DNA of 64,000 nucleotides from positions 372,001 to 436,000 of the forward strand of contig NZ_QMEY01000001.1 of NCBI RefSeq assembly GCF_003315795.1. The letters are read 5' to 3'. Numbering within the stretch: position 1 is the first letter of the stretch; each line of letters starts with the position of its first letter. A program made the position numbers and the translations under genes. This document shows, one piece after another, positions 8,953-16,844 of the stretch. Origin of the DNA: Spongiactinospora rosea. Its GTDB lineage: Bacteria > Actinomycetota > Actinomycetes > Streptosporangiales > Streptosporangiaceae. The notes below the pieces were generated by a model that saw only the letters and a list, made by a program, of their open reading frames with translations, was not told the DNA's origin and searched no databases.

Positions 8953-8968
8953 ATGCCTTGCAAGGCAT
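8953..8968. promoter_or_regulatory. Perfect 16-bp palindrome, candidate operator
   Basis: ATGCCTTGCAAGGCAT is exactly self-complementary and lies 49-64 bases upstream of the SRPBCC gene, where a repressor dimer could bind. No cognate regulator is encoded next to it. Confidence 0.5.
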
Positions 8969-9014
8969 GTAAGGGGGGCTGGAGCCGCGCGGCGGCGGGC
9001 GGGCACGGACGTCT

Positions 9015-10973
9015 TCAGCGGCGGGCGAGGTGGCGGAGGTAGGCGTCGCGGTCGAGGGGGTTGCCGTCGGTGCGGGGGCGTACCGGGGGCGTGCCCGGCA
9101 GTGGGCGGTCGCCGGACGGGGTGGACCACCACACGCCCTCGCCGTGCGAGAGGCCGGGGAGTTCGCGCTGGAAGGCGTGCGCGGAACGGGCCGGGATCCG
9201 GCCCTCGACCGTCCAGGCCGCCCCTGTTTCCACCGACTCGCGTAGCTGCGCGCCGAGGGCGGACAGCCTGGCGAGGACGGGTCCCAGGGTCTCGGCCGGG
9301 ATCTCCAGCTCGAAGGCGTGGTACGGCTCGTAGACGCGCGTCCCGGCGAGCCGCAGGGCGCGCATGAGGACCAGCGGGGTGAGGCCGCGGAAGTCGGCCG
9401 CCGTGCTGACCGGCCCGCCGAAGCCGCTCGCGGTCAGCGTGACGGCGCAGTCGGTGACCGGCCAGCCGTAAAGGCCCTGGTCCAGGGTTTCGTGCACGGT
9501 CTCCTCGATCGCCCGGTCGAACGCGAGCGGCAGCGCGCCGAGCTCGACCTCCCGCCGGAAGGTGACCCCGGAACCGGGCGCGCCCGGCTCGACCCGCAAG
9601 CCCACGGTCGCCCAGAAGTCGGGGGTCCTGCGCCGGAAGTCCATCTCCTCGATGGCGCCGCCGACGCCGGCGGGACGCTCGGAGTAGACGGGGGAGGAGG
9701 GCTCGAACCGGGCCGTCACGCCGAACTCGCCGGCCAGCCGCGCCGCGATCACCTCCTTCTGCACCTCGCCGTACAGGAGGAGAGAGGTCGCCCCGTCCGG
9801 CGCGGAACGGGCGCGGATCAGCGGATCCTCATCGGCCAGGCGGAGCAGCGCGGCCCGCAGCCGGGCCGCGTCCCGCGCGCGTTCCGGCCGGACGACCGTC
9901 GCAAGGCTCGGCCGCGCGAAGTGCGCCTCCGGCGCGCGGTCCGTGGTGGTGTGGCCGTGGGGGGTGATCTGGTCGCCCACGCGGACGCCGGACAGGCCGC
10001 GGATTCTGGCGATGTCTCCGGCCGTGAGGCGCTTGTCCGGGCGGCCGACCGGGGTGAGGGCGGTGATCTGTTCGGTGTGCTCGGTCGTACTGCCGCCCGG
10101 CTCGTGGCGGCGGTAGGTGACGTGTTCGCGGACCCGTAGCCCGCCCGAGCGCAGCCGTACGTAGGCGATCTTCTCCCCGGCCGGGCCGCGCTCGATGGCG
10201 AAGACCGTGCCCTGGGCGGGGCCGCCGGTCGCGGGCGGCGGCACCGGAAGGTAGCGCCGTATCCCCTCGACGAGGTCGCCGATGCCCTGTCCGCCGAGCG
10301 CCGAGCCGAAGTACACCGGGCAGATCAACCCTGCCGCCGTCTGCGCCGCCACCGCCGCGTCCAGCCGGGCCGCGTCCGGTGGCGGCCCGGCGACCAGGTC
10401 CGCGAGCAGTTCGTCGTCGTGTTCGGCGAGGACTTCGGCCGCCTCCGCGCCGTGCGGCGGCAGCGGCGTGACCCGCACGGACGGGGTGCCCGCCCGCTCG
10501 GCGGCGCTCATCGGCAGCACGTGCGGCCACAGCCGGCGGCGGATGTCGCCGAGCAGCGCGTCCGGGCGGGCGCCGGCGCGGTCCACCTTGTTGACGAAGA
10601 GCAGCGTCGGGAGCCGCAGCCTGCGCAGGGTCCGTGCCAGGACCCGGGTGTGCGCCTGTACGCCCTCGACGGCCGACAGCACCAGCACCGCGCCGTCGAG
10701 CACGCCGAGCGCGCGTTCGACCTCGGCGACGAAGTCGGCGTGGCCGGGCGTGTCGATCAGGTTGACCTGGAGGTCGCCGACGTGGAAGGGCGCGACGGCG
10801 GAGCGGATGGTGATGCCCCGGCTGCGCTCAAGGTCGCCGGTGTCGGTCTGGGTGCTCCCGGCGTCGACGCTGCCGAGGCGGCCGATGGCCCCGGTGTCGA
10901 ATAGGAGGCGTTCAGTGAGACTGGTCTTTCCGGCGTCCACGTGGGCGAGCACGCCGATGTTCAGGGTGGGCAT
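9015..10973 (-). CDS. Ribosomal-protection-type GTPase (TetM/OtrA-like, EF-G family)
   Basis: A 652-residue translational GTPase. The G motifs are AHVDAGKTS (G1), RGITIRSA (G2), DTPGHADF (G3) and NKVDR (G4). Domains II-V of EF-G type follow, and the length of ~650 matches TetM/TetO/OtrA rather than EF-G (~700). Such proteins release tetracycline from the ribosome, and actinomycetes carry several chromosomal relatives whose resistance role is untested. The start is taken as ATG 10973 (MPTLNIGVLAH); an in-frame ATG at 11078 exists. An upstream short ORF overlaps the start. Tetracycline resistance is inferred, not shown. Confidence 0.85.
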   Translation of the reverse strand: MPTLNIGVLAHVDAGKTSLTERLLFDTGAIGRLGSVDAGSTQTDTGDLERSRGITIRSAVAPFHVGDLQVNLIDTPGHADFVAEVERALGVLDGAVLVLSAVEGVQAHTRVLARTLRRLRLPTLLFVNKVDRAGARPDALLGDIRRRLWPHVLPMSAAERAGTPSVRVTPLPPHGAEAAEVLAEHDDELLADLVAGPPPDAARLDAAVAAQTAAGLICPVYFGSALGGQGIGDLVEGIRRYLPVPPPATGGPAQGTVFAIERGPAGEKIAYVRLRSGGLRVREHVTYRRHEPGGSTTEHTEQITALTPVGRPDKRLTAGDIARIRGLSGVRVGDQITPHGHTTTDRAPEAHFARPSLATVVRPERARDAARLRAALLRLADEDPLIRARSAPDGATSLLLYGEVQKEVIAARLAGEFGVTARFEPSSPVYSERPAGVGGAIEEMDFRRRTPDFWATVGLRVEPGAPGSGVTFRREVELGALPLAFDRAIEETVHETLDQGLYGWPVTDCAVTLTASGFGGPVSTAADFRGLTPLVLMRALRLAGTRVYEPYHAFELEIPAETLGPVLARLSALGAQLRESVETGAAWTVEGRIPARSAHAFQRELPGLSHGEGVWWSTPSGDRPLPGTPPVRPRTDGNPLDRDAYLRHLARR

Positions 10974-11040
10974 GGAAGCAGAGGTCCTCAGAAGCTCTCG
11001 TGCGGATAAGGCGCTGAGATGTTCCGAAGACTCGCCGCAT
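10912..11040 (-). CDS. Possible upstream leader ORF overlapping the GTPase start
   Basis: ATG 11040 has an excellent ribosome site (GGGAGAG, four bases away) and opens a 42-codon ORF (MRRVFGTSQRLIRTRASE) that ends inside the GTPase gene in another frame. Upstream ORFs of this kind can couple translation of antibiotic-resistance genes to ribosome stalling. The peptide itself is not a known leader, so this is a weak call. Confidence 0.25.
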   Translation of the reverse strand: MRRVFGTSQRLIRTRASEDLCFHAHPEHRRARPRGRRKDQSH

Positions 11041-11289
11041 GTCGCTCTCCCGGTCAGGTGCACAGTGGACCGACCCATACTGCCACCTGCGCACGCTGCG
11101 GCGGTACTTGTTTTCTCACTAATTCACAGAATATCGGGATTTGTCGGCGGGCGGGATGGTGAAGAATAGCTGTGCTATGTGGCGGTGCGCGCGAATTTAC
11201 TCATCCTCCCGCCCGAATGACGGGTGGCCGATTTACAATGGGAGCCGATTCAATGTAATACGCGCACGGGAGAGCGGATACACACGATC
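10974..11289. promoter_or_regulatory. Divergent intergenic region between GTPase and two-gene cassette
   Basis: 316 bases that must hold both promoters. The centre (11108-11260) is clearly AT-richer than its surroundings, with runs such as TTGTTTTCTCACTAATTCAC and ATTTACAATGGG. I see no clear palindrome or riboswitch. Apart from the short leader ORF at its left end there is no gene. Confidence 0.5.
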
Positions 11290-12846
11290 ATGCACTCCGG
11301 TCACGGTGACAGGACGGCGGTGCCTCCGGCATCCGGACGGACACCGAATGACCACCCGCGTGGCCGATTCCAGGACGCGGACGTGGAGGCGTTCGTGCGC
11401 GCGGTGATCCCCCGGATCGCGGCCGACGCGGCCATCGCGGGGGTCGATCCGCGGACGTTCGAGTTGCAGGTACGCCTGCACCTGCCCGCGCTCAGCCGGA
11501 AGGCGCTTACCGGCTGGCCCGCCGACCGGGTCTACGACGCGGTGCGCACCCAGGCGCTCGTCCGGGCCGCCGAGATCCGGGTCGGCCTTGAGGACGCCGC
11601 CTTCGACGCGCACACCTCGCTGCTGCTGGGGGTGGAGAAGGTGCGCAGGGACCTCACCCTGGTCCGGGCCGACGGGTCGGTCGGGCGGCTGTGGTTCGGG
11701 GCGGTCGATCCCTGGGCGGGCCACCGGGTGCAGGCCCGGCTGCACTACCTGCGCTGCGAGCGGGCCGACACGGTCATGCAGTTCGGGCTGTTCCTGGAGG
11801 GGGCGCGGATGCCGCTGACCTACCTGGCCTTCTCACCGTGCGACCGGCGCTACATGCTCGACGTGCTCAACGCGCTCGGCGTCCCCGCGCGGCCGGGCCG
11901 GGTGCTGGTGCTGACCCGGGTGCACGGGCTGCCCGGCATCCCGGCCAACCTGATGAGCCTGACCATCGGCCGCGCGGTGCGCGAGATCAAGGCGCGCGGC
12001 ACGACCGACCTCGTGGTGACCGCGTTCAACCCGATGCTCGGGTTCAACGGCGCGTCGTTCCGCGCCGCCGGGTTCACCGCGTTCGCGTCCTGCCCGGTCA
12101 CCTACTCCTACGACGCCGCGGGCTTCTTCCAGACCCGGCGCACCGCCACCGGCGCGACTCCGCAGCGGCTCACCACGCCCGACAACATCCTCATGGCCCG
12201 CGGCGTCACCCGCACGGCCAGGCGGCGGCTGGCCACCGCGGCCCGGCCGCTGCGGACGGTCCCCCGCGAGACGTACGAACGCAGGGAGCCCGCCCGGTTC
12301 GGCGAGCCCGATCCCGGCGACGCGGCCTGGGTGCGCCGGGTGATCGGCTACCGCGGCCTGCTCCAGGACGTCTGGTCCACCGAGACGGCCGCGCCGCTCT
12401 ACGTCGGCGACGGCGACCCGCAGGGCAGCGGCCGTGGCCAGTGCGGCGTGGCCTCGGTGTGGCTGGCCCGCAGGCTGCACGCCGACCATGGCATGGTCCC
12501 GCTCTACTGCGTCGGCAGCGTCACCTTCGCCACGGGCGCCCATCCCGACGTGCCGCACCACTGCTGGATCGAGGTCGGCGACCCGCGCGACCCACGGCGG
12601 GTGATCATCGACCTCACCGCCGACCAGGCGGCCGACTCTCCCGGGCCGATCGTCTTCGCCCGGTACACCGACCTCCTCGTTCAGGGCATCCGCTACACGC
12701 CACTGTTCCGGCAGCGGCTGGACGAATTACCCGCCGATCGCGTGTGGCGCCGATTTCTGACGCTGAGCGACCTGGTCGACCGGCACGGCACCGGTCACGC
12801 GGCGGACACCGGGAGGCGGGATCACAGCAGACCGGCGACCGCCTGA
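11290..12846 (+). CDS. Two-domain protein: acetyltransferase-like plus cysteine-peptidase/transglutaminase-like
   Basis: A 518-residue protein from ATG 11290; GTG 11224 is an in-frame alternative. After an N-terminal helical part, residues ~185-265 carry a Mom-like GNAT pattern: VLVLTRVHGLPGIPANLMS, then LVVTAFNPMLGFNGASFRAA. The C-terminal ~150 residues hold a plausible Cys-His-Asp triad: GRGQCGVASVWLARRL, PHHCWIEV and IIDLTADQ. The layout recalls YunG-like or papain-fold proteins that use DLTADQ-type aspartates. I do not recognise the fusion as a named family. It is followed after 41 bases by a membrane-anchored protein. Possible roles include modification or cleavage of a small molecule or protein, or phage conflict; none is shown. 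Confidence 0.6.
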   Translation: MHSGHGDRTAVPPASGRTPNDHPRGRFQDADVEAFVRAVIPRIAADAAIAGVDPRTFELQVRLHLPALSRKALTGWPADRVYDAVRTQALVRAAEIRVGLEDAAFDAHTSLLLGVEKVRRDLTLVRADGSVGRLWFGAVDPWAGHRVQARLHYLRCERADTVMQFGLFLEGARMPLTYLAFSPCDRRYMLDVLNALGVPARPGRVLVLTRVHGLPGIPANLMSLTIGRAVREIKARGTTDLVVTAFNPMLGFNGASFRAAGFTAFASCPVTYSYDAAGFFQTRRTATGATPQRLTTPDNILMARGVTRTARRRLATAARPLRTVPRETYERREPARFGEPDPGDAAWVRRVIGYRGLLQDVWSTETAAPLYVGDGDPQGSGRGQCGVASVWLARRLHADHGMVPLYCVGSVTFATGAHPDVPHHCWIEVGDPRDPRRVIIDLTADQAADSPGPIVFARYTDLLVQGIRYTPLFRQRLDELPADRVWRRFLTLSDLVDRHGTGHAADTGRRDHSRPATA

Positions 12847-12887
12847 TCCGCACACCCACCACAGGCACAAGCGGGGGACACAAGGTC

Positions 12888-13964
12888 ATGCCAGGGCCTC
12901 GACCGTCCGTTCTCTTCCTGTCGTCCGACGCCAGACGGCGCTACGCCGAAGACGTCCTCGCCGCGCTGGCGCTGCCCAGGGGAGCGATCCTCCAGTTCAG
13001 GTACGAGTCCAAGTACGTCGTGCCGGCGTTGCAGGCGTCCATCGCCAACATGTCGGTGATCGGCCGCAGGGCGGTCGTCGCCTACGTGGCCGACGTGGAG
13101 ACGGCGGCGCCGTTCCTGGTGCCGGTGCGGTTCGCGTCCGTCGCCGACGCCGAGTGCGCCGCCGACATGGTGGTCTTCCGGCTGCGGATGGCCGAGTACA
13201 CCGACCTCGACGACTACCCGCTCACCGAGGACGACATCCGGACCGAAGGGCGCCGCTACCTCGACCGGCTCATCGAGGTCAACGACGACCGGTTCTACCC
13301 GGCCACCGGCCGCTTCCCCGATCTGCACATCCGCGACGAGCCACACCGGCGGCCCGGCGAGGAGACCCGCGACGACCCGCAGCACTGGCTGGGCGTGGCC
13401 AGGCGGCTGGCCAGGCATCCGACGTTCCGCGACTCCTACTTCATCCGCATCGACGAGCCCGTCCTGGACCGCGGCGGGCCGGTGCCGTTCGACGAGCAGG
13501 GCAGGCTCACCCTGTCCGACCGGCGGGCCGCCCGGCTGCGGGTCAGCTTCTTCACCCACAGCTACTCCGAGGAGGGGGAGAAGGTGCTGTCCTGCGCCAC
13601 CGACGGCACCTTCCTGAAGATCTCCTCCGACGACTCCTACGACGTGGAGCTGGGTTACGACTCGGTGGAGTTCTGGCTCCAGCCGGTGATCACGACCTTC
13701 GACGCGCTGGCCCGGGTGAGCGTCGGGTTCTCCCAGGAGCGGCCCGACGTGCCCGAGGTCAGCGCCGGGTTCCCGGTGCTGGTCCGCAGGTCGCGGACGC
13801 GCATGCTGACCCGCGTCACGTTCAGCGCGGCGGGGGCCTTCCTGGTCGCGCTGCCGGCGATCCTGGGCACCGGCTTCCCGATGTACGTGCGCGTGTTGTT
13901 CGCCATCACGGGCGCGGCGCTGCTGTCGGTGTCCACGGTGGTGATCGCCAGGGGTGAGCGCTGA
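12888..13964 (+). CDS. Unknown protein with C-terminal membrane hairpin, partner of the preceding gene
   Basis: A 358-residue protein starting at ATG 12888 after a GCGGGGGA ribosome site. The first ~150 residues (LFLSSDARRRYAEDVLAALA, ILQFRYESKYVV) form an alpha/beta-looking domain. The middle is charged and soluble (DDPQHWLGVARRLARHP). The end has two adjacent hydrophobic segments (AAGAFLVALPAILGTGF and VLFAITGAALLSVSTVVI) separated by a few residues, a hairpin anchor with a short ARGER tail. No family is recognised. Orientation and spacing indicate co-transcription with the upstream enzyme-like gene. Confidence 0.6.
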   Translation: MPGPRPSVLFLSSDARRRYAEDVLAALALPRGAILQFRYESKYVVPALQASIANMSVIGRRAVVAYVADVETAAPFLVPVRFASVADAECAADMVVFRLRMAEYTDLDDYPLTEDDIRTEGRRYLDRLIEVNDDRFYPATGRFPDLHIRDEPHRRPGEETRDDPQHWLGVARRLARHPTFRDSYFIRIDEPVLDRGGPVPFDEQGRLTLSDRRAARLRVSFFTHSYSEEGEKVLSCATDGTFLKISSDDSYDVELGYDSVEFWLQPVITTFDALARVSVGFSQERPDVPEVSAGFPVLVRRSRTRMLTRVTFSAAGAFLVALPAILGTGFPMYVRVLFAITGAALLSVSTVVIARGER

Positions 13965-13970
13965 GCGGGG

Positions 13971-14681
13971 TCAGGCCAGGCAGCGCAGCGCGGATCTGAT
14001 CCTGGGGTCGAGCGGGTGGTCGTCGGGCAGCCGCCCCACGGTCGCCTCGACGAACTCCGGCGGGGAGAGCTGCGCCTCGGCCCCGTCGGCGTAGACCCAG
14101 ATCTGCTCGGCGCTCGGCTTGACCTGGGCCTTGGCGTGCTGCTCGGCCAGCACGTACAGCGCGACCTTGACCCGCCATTCGGTACGCCCGCCGGCCTCCC
14201 CGGCGGCGACCGGCGCGCCCACGTCGTCGGCGTGCGTGGCCAGCTCCGAGCAGTAGTGGAAGGTCTGCGCGCCCACGGGGTAGGGCCCGGCGAGCGTCTG
14301 GAGGGTGGCGTTCCTGCCCAGCTCGCGCATCCGGCGGCGGGTCTCGGCGTTCTTGCGCCGCCACTCGGCCAGCACCTCGTCGTACGGCAGGGCGCGGCGC
14401 TCGCGTACGCACCAGTCGTTGAACCCGCCGAGCCCCGACACGCCCTCCTGGGTCAACATGTCGGTGAGGCGGGCCAGCTCGTCGTCCAGGCAGGCGTGGT
14501 TGTACAGCTCCTCACCGGCGAGATGGGCGAGCACGTCGCGGACCGACCAGCCGGCCGCCCGGGAAGGGCGGTCGCGTTCCCGTTCGCTCAGCCCGGTGAA
14601 GAACCGGTCGAGCCGTTCGGCCTCGGCGTCGTAGATGCCGAACGGGTCGAGGTCGGCCACGGCCGCGTCGTCGATCGTCAT
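13971..14681 (-). CDS. Maleylpyruvate isomerase-like (MDMPI/DinB-fold) protein
   Basis: A 236-residue protein with the four-helix DinB/MDMPI motif: RPSRAAGWSVRDVLAHLAGEE, where the histidine is a metal ligand, and HYCSELATHADDVGAP further on, giving the second histidine set. In actinomycetes this family contains mycothiol-dependent enzymes and many uncharacterised members. The start is ATG 14681. It is convergent with the cassette at 11.3-14 kb (six-base gap) and divergent from a GNAT gene. The substrate is unknown. Confidence 0.82.
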   Translation of the reverse strand: MTIDDAAVADLDPFGIYDAEAERLDRFFTGLSERERDRPSRAAGWSVRDVLAHLAGEELYNHACLDDELARLTDMLTQEGVSGLGGFNDWCVRERRALPYDEVLAEWRRKNAETRRRMRELGRNATLQTLAGPYPVGAQTFHYCSELATHADDVGAPVAAGEAGGRTEWRVKVALYVLAEQHAKAQVKPSAEQIWVYADGAEAQLSPPEFVEATVGRLPDDHPLDPRIRSALRCLA

Positions 14682-14762
14682 GCCCGCCACGCTACCCGCC
14701 GAGCCCGCCGCGACACGGGAACCCGCTTGCCGGGGCCGCCGCCGTTGAGCAGAATCGGCCGG

Positions 14763-15281
14763 GTGCGAATCAGGGAGGCGGAGCCGGGGGAGCTGCCCGC
14801 GCTGCGTGAGATCGAGCGGGCCGCCGGGCGTGTCTTCCGCGACTTCGGCATGCCGGAGATCGCCGACGACGAGCCGCCGCCGCTTTCGGTGCTGGAGGAC
14901 TACCGGCGGGCGGGGCGGGCGTGGGTCGCGCTCGGCGGGTCCGGCGAGGTGGACGCCTACCTGCTGGCCGACCTGGTGGACGGCAACGCCCACGTCGAGC
15001 AGGTGTCGGTGCACTCCCGGGCGGCCCGGCGCGGGGTGGGCCGGGCGCTGATCGAGCACGTCGCGGACTGGGCCGCGGCGCGGGGGATGCCCGCGCTGAC
15101 ACTGACCACGTTCACGGACGTGCCGTGGAACGCGCCCTACTACGAGCGGTGCGGGTTTCGCCGGCTGGCCGAATCGGAGCTGACGCCGGGCCTGCGCGAG
15201 ATCCGGGCCAAGGAGGCGGCGCACGGCCTGGACCGCTGGCCGCGGGTGTGCATGCGCCGCGACCTCCCGGCGGCCGGCTGA
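14763..15281 (+). CDS. GNAT N-acetyltransferase
   Basis: A 172-residue GNAT protein starting at GTG 14763 (VRIREAEPGELPAL). The acetyl-CoA loop is RRGVGRALIEHVADWA, followed by the C-terminal WNAPYYERCGF motif. The acceptor is unknown. It is divergent from the MDMPI-like gene and abuts the FluC genes tail-to-tail with no gap. Confidence 0.88.
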   Translation: MRIREAEPGELPALREIERAAGRVFRDFGMPEIADDEPPPLSVLEDYRRAGRAWVALGGSGEVDAYLLADLVDGNAHVEQVSVHSRAARRGVGRALIEHVADWAAARGMPALTLTTFTDVPWNAPYYERCGFRRLAESELTPGLREIRAKEAAHGLDRWPRVCMRRDLPAAG

Positions 15282-15638
15282 TCAGATCCAGGTGGCCAGC
15301 AGCGCCCCGCCGTACGCGGCGGTGAGCCCGGCGGCCACGCTGCCGCCCGCGTTGAGCGCGGCCCGCGTCCGCCGGCCCTCGGTGACCAGCCGCACCGTCT
15401 CGTACCCGAACGTGGAGTACGTCGTCAGCGCCCCGCAGAACCCGGTCCCGAGGAGCGCCATCGGCGCGCCGTCCGCCGGGAGCGCGGCCAGGAAGCCGAG
15501 CAGCGCCGAACCGGCGACGTTGACGGCGAGCGTCCCCCATGGGAAGTCGGACCCGGTGCGGGCGCGGATCACCCGGTCGGTCAGGTACCGCAGCGGCGCG
15601 CCCAGCGCCGCCCCCAGGGCCACCAGCAGGTAGGTCAC
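15282..15638 (-). CDS. crcB: Fluoride channel FluC/CrcB, second of pair
   Basis: A 118-residue membrane protein with four hydrophobic segments. It has [10 protein letters not shown], with the conserved Asn of TM2, and [14 protein letters not shown], the phenylalanine/TYS box of Fluc channels. It starts at GTG 15638, overlapping the upstream copy's stop as GTGA, so the pair is translationally coupled. Fluc channels are dual-topology dimers; in many actinobacteria two diverged copies form a heterodimer of fixed topology. Role: export of fluoride. No fluoride riboswitch is visible upstream. Confidence 0.9.
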   Translation of the reverse strand: MTYLLVALGAALGAPLRYLTDRVIRARTGSDFPWGTLAVNVAGSALLGFLAALPADGAPMALLGTGFCGALTTYSTFGYETVRLVTEGRRTRAALNAGGSVAAGLTAAYGGALLATWI

Positions 15639-16042
15639 GTCCGCCGCCGGAACATCGCGCGGGTGAGCAGCACACCGGCCGTGACGGCCGCCAGCGCGGC
15701 CACGAGCGTGCCCGCCAGGTAGGCCGCGGCGGTCAGCGGGGCCCCGGCCGCCAGCGCCTCGCGTACGTCGGCGACGTAGGTGGAGAACGTGGTGAACCCG
15801 CCGAGCACCCCCACCCCCAGGAACGGCCGGACCAGCGGGTGGGCCCGGCGTACCTCGGTGATCAGGACCATCAGCACCCCGATCAGCAGGCACCCGGCCA
15901 CGTTGATGCCGAACGTCGCCCACGCGAACGTCCCCGGCGGGTGCGGGAACGCCGCCGTCAGCGCGTACCTCGCCACGGCCCCCGCCGCCCCGCCCGCCGC
16001 CACCGCGCCCAGCGTGGCGGCCTCGCCTTTTCGGCCGGTCAT
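15635..16042 (-). CDS. crcB: Fluoride channel FluC/CrcB, first of pair
   Basis: A 135-residue membrane protein with [10 protein letters not shown] (TM2) and [14 protein letters not shown] (TM3 filter region). The N-terminus is longer and more basic ([18 protein letters not shown]), while the partner starts directly in TM1. This fits opposite fixed topologies in a heterodimer. Start ATG 16042. It is divergent from a TetR gene with 108 bases between them. Confidence 0.9.
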   Translation of the reverse strand: MTGRKGEAATLGAVAAGGAAGAVARYALTAAFPHPPGTFAWATFGINVAGCLLIGVLMVLITEVRRAHPLVRPFLGVGVLGGFTTFSTYVADVREALAAGAPLTAAAYLAGTLVAALAAVTAGVLLTRAMFRRRT

Positions 16043-16093
16043 ATCTCGCGACCCTAGCCCGGCCGTCAACTTCCCCGAAGCGGCCATCGGATA

Positions 16094-16129
16094 CTGTTCA
16101 TGCGTATAGTCTGTGATTCAGGTGAACAG
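16094..16129. promoter_or_regulatory. Inverted repeat flanking a −10-like box, candidate TetR operator
   Basis: CTGTTCA (16094-16100) and TGAACAG (16123-16129) are perfect inverted arms 22 bases apart, enclosing TATAGT (16105-16110), a good −10 for the TetR gene. This suits autorepression. Confidence 0.45.
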
Positions 16130-16150
16130 CATCCGGCGATGGAGGAGCAG

Positions 16151-16825
16151 ATGGCCGACCCGATCGGAGACCCGGCGCTTTCGGACCTGACGGCCCGGGC
16201 GCGGATCAGGGACGCGGCGCTGCGCCTGTTCGCCGACCGGGGCGTGGACAAGGCCACCATCAGGGACATCGCCCGCGAGGCGGGCGTGTCACTGGGGCTG
16301 GTCCGGCACCACTTCGGCTCCAAGGAGGGCTTGCGCGACGCCTGCGACGCCTACGCGCTCGAACAACTCCTGCGGGTCAAGAAGGAGGCGCTGCGGGAGG
16401 GCCGCCAGGCCGATCCCGGGTTCCTGCCCTCGGTGCATCCGACCGTGCTGCTGCTCCAGCGCTACTTCAGCCACTCCATGCTCGACGGCTCGGCAGCGGC
16501 GGCGGCGATGTTCGACCACATGGTCGGCCTGGCGGAGGAGTGGGTGCGCGACAACGTGCCCGGCGTCACCGATGTCAGGGCCTTCGCCGCGATGCTGGTC
16601 GCCATGCAGTTCGGGCCGCTGGTCATGCATGAGCAGGTGTCCAGGGCGCTGGGCGCCGACGTGCTCGCACCCGACGGGCACCTGCGGATGAGCATGGCGG
16701 CCCTGGAGATTCACGCCACCCCCCTGCTTTCCGAAGATTACGCCGCCGAGGCGCGAGCGGGATACGACCGGCTCGCGGCCCAGCGGCGGTCCGCCGCCCG
16801 AGCGGACCGCGAGGTTCCAGCCTGA
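16151..16825 (+). CDS. TetR-family transcriptional regulator (P450 operon)
   Basis: A 224-residue TetR protein. The start is taken as ATG 16151 because GGAGGAG (16141-16147) lies three bases upstream; ATG 16139 and GTG/ATG further up are less well placed. The HTH is DKATIRDIAREAGVSLGLVR followed by HHFGSKEGL. It is co-transcribed with a cytochrome P450 gene 19 bases downstream, which it probably controls together with itself. Ligand unknown. Confidence 0.88.
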   Translation: MADPIGDPALSDLTARARIRDAALRLFADRGVDKATIRDIAREAGVSLGLVRHHFGSKEGLRDACDAYALEQLLRVKKEALREGRQADPGFLPSVHPTVLLLQRYFSHSMLDGSAAAAAMFDHMVGLAEEWVRDNVPGVTDVRAFAAMLVAMQFGPLVMHEQVSRALGADVLAPDGHLRMSMAALEIHATPLLSEDYAAEARAGYDRLAAQRRSAARADREVPA

Positions 16826-16844
16826 TCAGGCGAAAGGAAACGTC

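Noticed and set aside
16043..16100. Fluoride riboswitch upstream of the FluC pair
   Set aside because: The short leader lacks the conserved crcB-motif segments.
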